From assembly GCA_934148985.1 (NCBI GenBank), contig CAKPDO010000044.1, positions 1 to 11,412 of the forward strand: a stretch of 11,412 nt of DNA, in the 5' to 3' direction. Positions 6,581 through 11,412 of the stretch are shown here, piece by piece (position 1 is the stretch's first letter; each line of letters begins with the position of its first letter). The notes beneath the pieces are model-generated. The model saw only the letters and a list, made by a program, of their open reading frames with translations. It ran no database searches and was not told where the DNA came from. The position numbers and the translations under genes are program-made. The DNA is from an uncultured Clostridia bacterium (GTDB taxonomy: Bacteria; Bacillota; Clostridia; TANB77; CAG-508).

Positions 6581-7340
6581 TTAATTGTTTTTACTATATA
6601 ATCCTAATGTGAAAACATTTAACAAAATTCCAACCAAACTTGTATATGGAACAAATATTGATATAAATGCTCCTACCACAATAAATGGTCCAAATGGTAT
6701 ATATTCATCTGTCTTTTTTATTCTCGTAGCTAGTAAGAATATGCTTAATATTGCACATACTAAAAATGAAACTAATGCTACTATTATTATATTTGTTAGC
6801 CCAAAATATAAACCTAATGCACCCATTAGTTTTACATCTCCAAGTCCCATAGCTTCTTTTCCGTAAATTAGGCCACCTAGAAGTGTTATTATTAAAAATA
6901 TTCCTCCACCTGCTAGCATTCCTAGAAACATATTTATTGAAATTGCAACATTTGACATTCCATATAAAAATGTAAATATTAAACCAATTTCAAACATTGT
7001 TAAATTTAGCCTATTAGGAATTATTTGTAATTTATAATCTATAACCACTACACTTATTAGCATAGGAGATAATATTAAATATTTAATCAGGTCTAAATTT
7101 TCCGCCCAATTTTTTGATATTCCAAATCTATATAAAATTGCCACATAAATAATTGCCATTATAACCATTAAAATATAATTTGGACTAAATTCTTTTTTGT
7201 ATTCACTAAATATTTCTTTTGAAAATACCTTTTTATTCTCTGGTAGCCTTTTATTCATCCAGTTCACAAATTCTCCAGTAAAAAGCCCGCAAAAGAGATA
7301 TTAGTATATAATATACAATATTTACGTCATTAAAATACAT
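6581..7340 (-). CDS. Type IV prepilin peptidase (A24), read through a CGGG frameshift site
   Basis: An inner-membrane aspartyl peptidase that cleaves prepilin/pseudopilin leaders. The natural start is the ATG at 7340, overlapping yqeG, with AAGGTG six bases upstream. Its 17 codons (MYFNDVNIVYYILISLL) encode the first membrane helix, then run into CGG. In that frame a stop comes about 12 codons later. Skipping one C at 7289 continues as GLFTGEFVNWMNKRLP, the expected end of the helix (compare the family's GSFxN...YRLP). The reconstructed protein has 252 residues. The catalytic aspartates are in VVIDYKLQIIPN (Asp101) and GLGDVKLMGAL (Asp168), among about seven hydrophobic segments. The CxxC pairs of full-length PilD are absent, so it probably lacks the N-methylation domain. 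A GTG at 7267 would only give a helix-less fragment. No pilin genes are nearby. Confidence 0.85.
7286..7289 (-). other. CGGG recoding site in the prepilin peptidase gene
   Basis: In frame from the ATG at 7340, codons CTT TTG are followed by CGG GCT, which leads to a stop. Reading CGGG as one glycine, or slipping +1 to GGG, gives SLL-G-LFTGEF and restores the first transmembrane helix to the rest of the enzyme. It is one of three identical sites in the window. Confidence 0.7.
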
Positions 7341-7836
7341 TTTTTTCACCTTTAACTATTTTTTTCTTTATCTTATTTTCTATAGGTCTTTTCCAAGCTG
7401 TATACCAAAAATCTTTTTCATCTACAGGGTCTACTAATATTGTAAACATTTTGCATCTATTTCCACCTATAATATCTGTAAAAATTTGGTCCCCCACTAC
7501 TGCTATTTCCTTTGATTTTACATTTAATTTTTCCTCTACTTTTTTAAATCCCTTTTTAAATGGCTTTTTGGCTAAATATTCATATGGAATTTCTAATTTT
7601 TTTGCAACATCTTCTACTTTTTGCTTTTTATTTGTATTTGACAAAATATACATTTTAATTCCTTGTCCTTGAAGTTCATGTGACCATTTTACGATATCTT
7701 GTGATAAATTTTTATTATAATCTATTAAGGTATTGTCTACATCTAAAATTAATGCTTTTATTTTATTTTTTATTAAAAATCCTATTTTTATATCTAATAC
7801 ACTGCTAAAATACGCATTTGGATATATTACTTTCAT
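7330..7836 (-). CDS. yqeG: YqeG family HAD-superfamily phosphatase
   Basis: A HAD-superfamily phosphatase of 168 residues, the usual size of the YqeG (HAD IIIA) family. All four motifs are present: LDVDNTLID with nucleophile Asp32 and acid/base Asp34, LSNT (Ser66), KKP (Lys90/91), and VVGDQIFTDIIGGNR with Asp116 and Asp121. The physiological substrate is not known from sequence. The ATG at 7836 matches the family N-terminus (IYPNAYFSSVLDI), but the nearest ribosome binding site is 31 bases away behind a hairpin. The end of the gene overlaps the true start of the prepilin peptidase by 11 bases, a sign of translational coupling. Confidence 0.88.
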   Translation of the reverse strand: MKVIYPNAYFSSVLDIKIGFLIKNKIKALILDVDNTLIDYNKNLSQDIVKWSHELQGQGIKMYILSNTNKKQKVEDVAKKLEIPYEYLAKKPFKKGFKKVEEKLNVKSKEIAVVGDQIFTDIIGGNRCKMFTILVDPVDEKDFWYTAWKRPIENKIKKKIVKGEKNVF

Positions 7837-7845
7837 ACTATTTTT

Positions 7846-7873
7846 TTGCCAGTTTTACCGGCAAGTTCTCCTT
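7846..7873 (-). promoter_or_regulatory. yqeG leader: ribosome binding site separated from the start by a hairpin
   Basis: The only good Shine-Dalgarno sequence before yqeG (AAGGAG, GGAG at 7868-7871) is 31 bases from the ATG at 7836. An 8-bp hairpin with an AAA loop (7846-7864, TTGCCGGT/ACTGGCAA, one G-U pair) lies between them. If folded, the hairpin would bring the site to about 12 nt from the ATG. Alternatively a TTG at 7864 starts an 8-codon leader peptide (MPVKLAKK) whose TAG ends one base before the yqeG ATG, suggesting reinitiation. Confidence 0.4.
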
Positions 7874-7876
7874 TTC

Positions 7877-8569
7877 TTATATTAAAAATGCTATTGCTAA
7901 AATTATTGTTTTTATAATCGTTCCTAAAAATAGCTCAAAATTGACCATTTTTATTCCTATATCATTTATTTTATCATAACTTTTTACAATATCTTGAATT
8001 TCATCTTCAGAAGATATTTTTAAATCTTCCATTATTTCTTTTGCTAAAAATTTTGCCTTTATCATAGCATCATTTTCTAAATAACTTCTTATAAAATAAT
8101 ATATGTAGCTAAGTAATACCATTAGGCCTAAAAATAATATAGCATTTGGCAATTTATTTAATAGTGCTAATATTAAAACAATTAAAAAATATAATAAATA
8201 TATATTTGAAAATATAAAATTGAATAATTGTATTTTTCTATTTTGAATAGAATGTAAACATTCATGTGCTATTGTCTGTATTCTTGTATAACTATTTTTA
8301 ACATCTGCAATTACTATTTTATTTGTTACTGCAATATAGAGGCTTGCTTTCGCATCTTTATTTTCTTCTATTTTTACATTTTCATTTTTTAATTTTTTTA
8401 AAATTAGTTTACATATTTCTATATTTGATGGATATTTATCTACTAATTTATTGAATTTTGTTTCTTCATATTCAGCTAATTGTTTTAATTTTCTCATATT
8501 TATATCATATATTTTTGCTATCACTAATAATATGATAATCAAAAACATTATTATTACAACAAGTTCCAT
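7877..8569 (-). CDS. Membrane zinc metallopeptidase, YugP-like architecture
   Basis: A predicted membrane-embedded zinc peptidase of 230 residues. An N-terminal transmembrane helix (about residues 3-20) precedes a soluble part with SLYIAVTNKIVIADV. Then comes TIAHECLHSIQN, where HECLH (about 102-106) is the HExxH zinc and catalytic motif. Two hydrophobic segments follow (about 119-137 and 142-160), then LENDAMIKAKFLA, whose Glu165 is the likely third zinc ligand (compare the ExDAxxxA pattern of YugP proteins), and a final hydrophobic segment (about 213-229). The substrate is unknown. The ATG at 8569 has an AAAGGAAAG site upstream. It is the second gene of the glycosyltransferase-led cluster. 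The family assignment rests on the motif, membrane topology and size. Confidence 0.75.
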   Translation of the reverse strand: MELVVIIMFLIIILLVIAKIYDINMRKLKQLAEYEETKFNKLVDKYPSNIEICKLILKKLKNENVKIEENKDAKASLYIAVTNKIVIADVKNSYTRIQTIAHECLHSIQNRKIQLFNFIFSNIYLLYFLIVLILALLNKLPNAILFLGLMVLLSYIYYFIRSYLENDAMIKAKFLAKEIMEDLKISSEDEIQDIVKSYDKINDIGIKMVNFELFLGTIIKTIILAIAFLI

Positions 8570-8606
8570 TTTTCTTTCCTTTTTATGATTTTCCTATTAA
8601 TATATT

Positions 8607-8634
8607 AAATCAAGCTTACGCATAAGCTTGATTT
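8607..8634. terminator. 12-bp hairpin overlapping the glycosyltransferase stop codon
   Basis: A perfect 12-bp inverted repeat (arms 8607-8618 and 8623-8634, core TCAAGCTTA) has a 4-nt loop and includes the last codons and TAA of the glycosyltransferase. A T-run follows on the plus strand, while the minus strand has only TTTAATATATT after the stem. It may therefore be a weak terminator, an attenuator or an RNA-processing site within the operon. Its direction is ambiguous. Confidence 0.4.
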
Positions 8635-9893
8635 TTTCTGAATGTAAGTAAATTTGTAATTTCTCCTTTGTTTGTCTTCTTTTCTCTTTCTTGTTCCATT
8701 TCTTTTCTTTGTTTATCTGCCATTGTTTCACAAATTGCTTTTTGATATGTAAAGTGTGTATCTTGAGCAATTTTTCCCCAGTTATATTCATTTCTTACCT
8801 TTGCTTTTGCTTTTTTAACAATATTGCTGCAAAGTTGAGGATCAAATAATAATTCAAGTATTGCATCTGCAATTGAATTACTATTTCCACAATAGCTTTT
8901 CATTCCTGTTTGACGATGTTCTACTATTTCATTTAAGCCCCCAATATCTGATACAACAACTGGAATTTCAGCAAGCATTGCTTCTAATGTCACTATTCCA
9001 AATGGCTCATATGTACTAGGGAACACTGATATATCAGCTGCTTTGTACATTTTAGCTACATCTTTTCCATTTAAATATCCCGCAAAACATACTTTATCTC
9101 CAAGGCCCATATTATATACTTCTTGTTTTAATTCATTTATCATTCCGCCTTTTCCAGCAATTACAAGTTTTGCATCATGATAATGTTCTAGTATTTTTGG
9201 CATGGCTCCAATTAAATATTGTACACCTTTTTCATAAACTAATCTTCCCATAAATAATATTATTTTTTCGTTGTCTAATGCATATTTTCTTCTAAAATCA
9301 TAATCTCTTTCAATGCCAACATAGTTATTTAAATTTACCCCATTTGCTACAACATTTATTTTTTCAAATGGTAATCCAAATAGTCTTTGTAATTCGCTTT
9401 TCATAAAGTTACTGTTTACTATTACTTCTGTTGATTCATATGTTAACATCCATTCTGTATCATTTATATACTTTTGATTTGCTTCTCTTATTCCGCTATT
9501 TCTTCCTGCTTCTGTTGCGTGTATTGTTGATACTATTGGCATATCATATGCCTGCTTTAATGTTTTTGCTGCATATGCAACTAACCAATCATGTGCATGA
9601 ATTACATCAAATTTTCCTTCTTTTGCAATTATCTCTCCTGTTTTTGCAACCATATTAAAATTCAATTGCATTACCCAGTCTATAAAGTTGTTTGGATTTA
9701 TCATAAAATTATCAACTCTATATACTTTTACTCCTTTGTCTAATTCGTAATATGGTGCGTCTCCCTCTCTATATGTAACTACTGTTACATCATGCCCATC
9801 TTTTATTAGTCTTTTTGATAGGTCATTCACAACCCTTGCAATTCCTCCTACAACTCTTGGTGGATATTCCCATGTTAACATTAAGATTCTCAT
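8616..9893 (-). CDS. GT4-family glycosyltransferase, GlgA-like
   Basis: This is a cytoplasmic retaining glycosyltransferase with two Rossmann domains (GT-B fold). The 425-residue protein starts MRILMLTWEYPP followed by the nucleotide-sugar glycine pair VVGGIARVV (residues 15-17). Further motifs are HAHDWL (about 99-104), GRLVYEKG (about 216-223, Arg and Lys that bind the donor phosphates) and the C-terminal EPFGIVTLE (about 296-304, the EX7E-type catalytic/donor motif). HAHDW and WEYPP place it near the glycogen/maltose-1-phosphate synthase branch, but donor and acceptor cannot be read from sequence. The start at 9893 is chosen because AAGGAAG lies 8 bases upstream; an in-frame ATG at 9923 has no comparable site. 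The charged tail (RKEMEQEREKKTNK) is unusual. The gene heads a run of genes reaching the zinc-ribbon gene near 4352. Confidence 0.88.
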   Translation of the reverse strand: MRILMLTWEYPPRVVGGIARVVNDLSKRLIKDGHDVTVVTYREGDAPYYELDKGVKVYRVDNFMINPNNFIDWVMQLNFNMVAKTGEIIAKEGKFDVIHAHDWLVAYAAKTLKQAYDMPIVSTIHATEAGRNSGIREANQKYINDTEWMLTYESTEVIVNSNFMKSELQRLFGLPFEKINVVANGVNLNNYVGIERDYDFRRKYALDNEKIILFMGRLVYEKGVQYLIGAMPKILEHYHDAKLVIAGKGGMINELKQEVYNMGLGDKVCFAGYLNGKDVAKMYKAADISVFPSTYEPFGIVTLEAMLAEIPVVVSDIGGLNEIVEHRQTGMKSYCGNSNSIADAILELLFDPQLCSNIVKKAKAKVRNEYNWGKIAQDTHFTYQKAICETMADKQRKEMEQEREKKTNKGEITNLLTFRKNQAYA

Positions 9894-9964
9894 CTTTTTA
9901 CTTCCTTTCTTGATACAAAGCATTTTCTTGTGTTTTTTTGATATTTTTCTACATTTGTTCTTAT

Positions 9965-9996
9965 TTTATACAACTATTTACAAATTGTAAATAGTT
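9965..9996 (-). promoter_or_regulatory. Probable promoter with overlapping dyad, upstream of the glycosyltransferase
   Basis: On the minus strand, TTTACA (9986-9991) and TATAAA (9965-9970) are separated by 15 bases. This is short for a sigma-A promoter; taking ATAAAA as the -10 gives 16. A near-perfect dyad covers the -35: AACTATTTACA, 3-nt centre, TGTAAATAGTT (9972-9996). This is the layout expected for an operator blocking RNA polymerase. On the plus strand the same dyad is followed by T residues, but no plus-strand gene ends here. Confidence 0.4.
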
Positions 9997-10038
9997 TTTT
10001 CGAATTTTTTTGAATTTTTGTGATAAAAAATTACATGA

Positions 10039-10089
10039 TTAAAGACAAAGTTTTTATACATTTTAAAAGTGATAAAACTTTGTCTTTAA
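10039..10089 (-). terminator. 16-bp hairpin after scpA, probable terminator
   Basis: A perfect 16-bp inverted repeat (arms 10039-10054 and 10074-10089, core AAAGACAAAGTTTT) encloses a 19-nt loop, 12 bases after the scpA stop. On the minus strand a six-T run comes about 8 nt after the stem, so the U-tract is displaced. It could act as a terminator or a 3' stabilising structure. The fact that the next gene has its own promoter-like sequence supports a transcriptional boundary here. Confidence 0.55.
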
Positions 10090-10101
10090 ATTTATAAATT
10101 A

Positions 10102-10848
10102 TTATTTTTTCTTTTTTACACTAATATCTCCAAAAAGCCCATCTTGCTCAGTTTCGACCTTGCTTCTTCTAGATAACTCTAAGAGCCCAGAAAAAGCTGT
10201 AACAACTTCTTGCCTATTATGTTTTTGTATAGAAAAAAGTTTATTAAATACAAAACTTTTATGTCTAATTAGTTCCTTAAACATTTCTTTTACCTTGCTA
10301 ACAACTGTATACGTATCAGTAATTGCTATTTTTTCAATATTTTTAGCATTTTCATTAATTTTATTTTGATTTTTATCCCATAACTTTTTATATAACTCAG
10401 GAATAATATTTTCTGCATATTCTTCATCTAATTGTTGTTTAGGTAATTCTATATTTTCAGGCATTTTGTAAAATCTATTTGAATTTTCTTCAAAACTTTG
10501 CCTTAAAATATTGGTTATGTCCTTATATTTCTTATATTCTACAATTCTTCTAATAAGCTCATCTTCCGAAAGTTCTTCTTCTTCCTCATTTTTGCTTGGA
10601 AGCAATTTTTTTGATTTTATGTAAAGGAGAGTTGATGCTAGTTCTAAAAATTCGCTTGCAACTTCTAGATTTAACTCTTGAGCCCTATTTAAAAGTTCTA
10701 TATATTGGTCTGTTATTTCGTCTAATTTAATATCATAAATACTCATTTTATTTTTTTCTATTAGACTACATAGTAAATCTAGTGGGCCTTCAAAATTGTC
10801 TAATTTTATTGCATATCTTTGTGTTTCTAGTGTTAATATTCTTGGCAT
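10102..10848 (-). CDS. scpA: Segregation and condensation protein A (kleisin)
   Basis: ScpA is the kleisin that bridges the SMC heads in the bacterial condensin SMC-ScpAB and is needed for chromosome segregation. The 248-residue protein has the family's N-terminal signature (LDNFEGPLDLLCSLIEKNKM), an acidic middle linker (EEEEELSEDELIRR), and a C-terminal winged helix (VVTAFSGLLELSRRSKV) ending in LFGDI. The start is the ATG at 10848, because AGAGGAG lies 7 bases upstream. An in-frame ATG at 10872 lacks such a site and would add MKEKEEKK. Length is normal for the family. Unlike the common scpA-scpB arrangement, no scpB follows: a long hairpin starts about 12 bases after the stop, then an unrelated glycosyltransferase. 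Confidence 0.93.
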   Translation of the reverse strand: MPRILTLETQRYAIKLDNFEGPLDLLCSLIEKNKMSIYDIKLDEITDQYIELLNRAQELNLEVASEFLELASTLLYIKSKKLLPSKNEEEEELSEDELIRRIVEYKKYKDITNILRQSFEENSNRFYKMPENIELPKQQLDEEYAENIIPELYKKLWDKNQNKINENAKNIEKIAITDTYTVVSKVKEMFKELIRHKSFVFNKLFSIQKHNRQEVVTAFSGLLELSRRSKVETEQDGLFGDISVKKKK

Positions 10849-10892
10849 TTTTTTCTCCTCTTTCTCTTTCATATTGTATACATTTTTTCATT

Positions 10893-10955
10893 GAGGACGG
10901 TTCCTTTTACAAAATGTTCCAAAAAGACCCGGTCCCAATGGGACGAATGGGACAC
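10893..10955. repeat. Degenerate GGGAC/GGAACC intergenic repeat
   Basis: The intergenic stretch between pnp and scpA combines GGACGGTTCC (10895-10904) with GTCCC and two GGGAC blocks (10932-10953). It is far richer in G and C than its surroundings. Imperfect pairing between GGAACCGTCC and the GGGACCGGG side is possible. The wording resembles the GGGACGGTTC-type intergenic repeats I recall from Clostridia and related Firmicutes. That resemblance is from memory and only one copy is visible here, so assignment to a repeat family is uncertain. Confidence 0.4.
10926..10953 (-). terminator. Compound GTCCC/GGGAC hairpin after pnp, probable terminator
   Basis: About 16 bases after the pnp stop, the minus strand carries two GTCCCATT copies and then GGGAC, forming GTCCC-ATT-GGGAC (10932-10944). 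An outer CCC/GGG can extend the stem with a small bulge and one mismatch. Five T residues follow directly (10921-10925). The loop of the inner stem is only 3 nt, so folding is plausible but not ideal. It would separate pnp from scpA transcription. Confidence 0.4.
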
Positions 10956-10968
10956 AAATCAGAAAAAA

Positions 10969-11412
10969 CTACTCTTCTACTTTTTCTGCGATTTCTTCCT
11001 TATCTTCGCTACTACTTCCTTCTACAACATCAGCTCTCTTTTCTCTAAGCTCATTCATAGCTAAATTGATTCTACCTTGATTATCAATTTCAATAACCTT
11101 AACAGTAACTTTTTCTCCAATTTGAACATAGTCTTCAACTCTTCTAATATGTTCTTTTGCAATTCTAGAAATGTGAAGTAATCCTTCTTTTCCATTTCCT
11201 AAGTCAACAAATGCTCCGTAAGAAGTTATTCTAGTAACAGCTCCATAATAGATTCCACCAACTTCGATTTCACGAACAATGTCCTCTATCATGTCTAAAG
11301 CATCATAAGCTTTTTCACTGTTCTCACCGTAAATATAAACTTGTCCATCTTCTTCAATATCTATTTTAACACCTGTTTCGTCTATAATTTTGTTAATTAC
11401 TTTTCCACCAGT
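10969..11412 (-). CDS. pnp: Polynucleotide phosphorylase, C-terminal part (KH + S1), 5' end outside window
   Basis: This is the 3' end of the gene for PNPase, the cytoplasmic 3'-5' exoribonuclease that releases nucleoside diphosphates from RNA. The reading frame is open to the window edge, giving the last 147 residues. It starts inside the KH domain (TGGKVINKIIDETGVKIDIE, following the usual P-G-G-K-x-I motif). The S1 RNA-binding domain follows (VGGIYYGAVTRITSYGAFVD, then EGLLHIS and INLAMNEL). The tail is acidic (SSSEDKEEIAEKVEE) and ends at a TAG stop. The catalytic RNase PH domains lie beyond the window. An internal ATG at 11292 is not a start, because KH coding continues upstream of it. 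Identification is firm from the domain order and motifs. The gene is followed by a repeat-like hairpin region and then scpA on the same strand. Confidence 0.95.
   Translation of the reverse strand, partial: TGGKVINKIIDETGVKIDIEEDGQVYIYGENSEKAYDALDMIEDIVREIEVGGIYYGAVTRITSYGAFVDLGNGKEGLLHISRIAKEHIRRVEDYVQIGEKVTVKVIEIDNQGRINLAMNELREKRADVVEGSSSEDKEEIAEKVEE

Noticed and set aside
7256..7267. GTG 7267 or ATG 7258 as start of the prepilin peptidase
   Set aside because: A GGAG lies near the GTG, but the protein would lack its first membrane helix, which is encoded just upstream in the other frame.
3138..7289. The three frameshifts as ordinary sequencing or assembly errors
   Set aside because: Not excluded, but less likely: all three have the same extra base in the same tetranucleotide, create the same otherwise unused codon CGG, and restore a glycine. 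CGGG elsewhere (1951-1954, 9079-9082, 192-195) causes no frame problem when out of codon register.
7296..7320. Palindromic GTATATTATATAC as promoter or operator
   Set aside because: It falls in codons of the reconstructed first helix of the prepilin peptidase and has no matching -35.
8597..8791. Minus-strand ORF of 64 codons inside the glycosyltransferase 3' end
   Set aside because: It is an out-of-frame shadow of a well-supported gene, lysine-rich only because of base composition.
1..11412. CRISPR arrays, insertion sequences, phage genes or tRNA genes
   Set aside because: No regularly spaced repeats, transposase or phage motifs, or cloverleaf sequences were seen.

Overview
The window comes from a low-G+C Firmicute, most likely a gut-type member of the Clostridia. 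The DNA is very AT-rich with AGGAGG-type ribosome binding sites, and the genes (pnp, scpA, yqeG, a prepilin peptidase, a Xaa-Pro peptidase, efp, an SbcD/YhaO + YhaN pair) are typical of that group. All recognised genes lie on the minus strand, so the region is transcribed from high to low coordinates. No phage, transposon, CRISPR or tRNA gene was seen.

Layout in transcription order: the 3' end of pnp (KH and S1 domains); a short intergenic stretch with GTCCC/GGGAC repeats and a probable terminator; scpA, followed by a long hairpin; a GT4 glycosyltransferase behind a probable promoter overlapped by a dyad; a membrane zinc peptidase; yqeG; a prepilin peptidase overlapping yqeG; a Xaa-Pro aminopeptidase; efp; a zinc-ribbon protein ending in a strong terminator; a YhaO/SbcD-like nuclease whose stop overlaps the start of a YhaN/SbcC-like ATPase; a probable 6S RNA; and a strongly promoted 59-residue Cys-rich protein with its own hairpin.

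The striking result is that three genes (yhaN-like, pepP-like, prepilin peptidase) are each broken by one apparent extra base, and all three breaks have the same form. In the upstream frame the codon at the break is CGG followed by G. Skipping the C restores the conserved protein, with GGG read as glycine each time (KLS-G-YDY, DEP-G-IYI, SLL-G-LFT). I checked every CGG trinucleotide on the coding strand. None of the others is an in-frame codon: CGG never encodes arginine in about 3,500 codons here, although CGT and CGA do. The simplest reading is that CGG is unassigned and that CGGG works as a +1 frameshift site or a quadruplet glycine codon. That would be a translational recoding system. Systematic assembly error is the main alternative.

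Because of this, the natural starts of the yhaN-like gene (3183) and of the prepilin peptidase (7340), and the natural stop of pepP (5502), lie outside the single-frame ORFs. The coordinates given here use the reconstructed genes.
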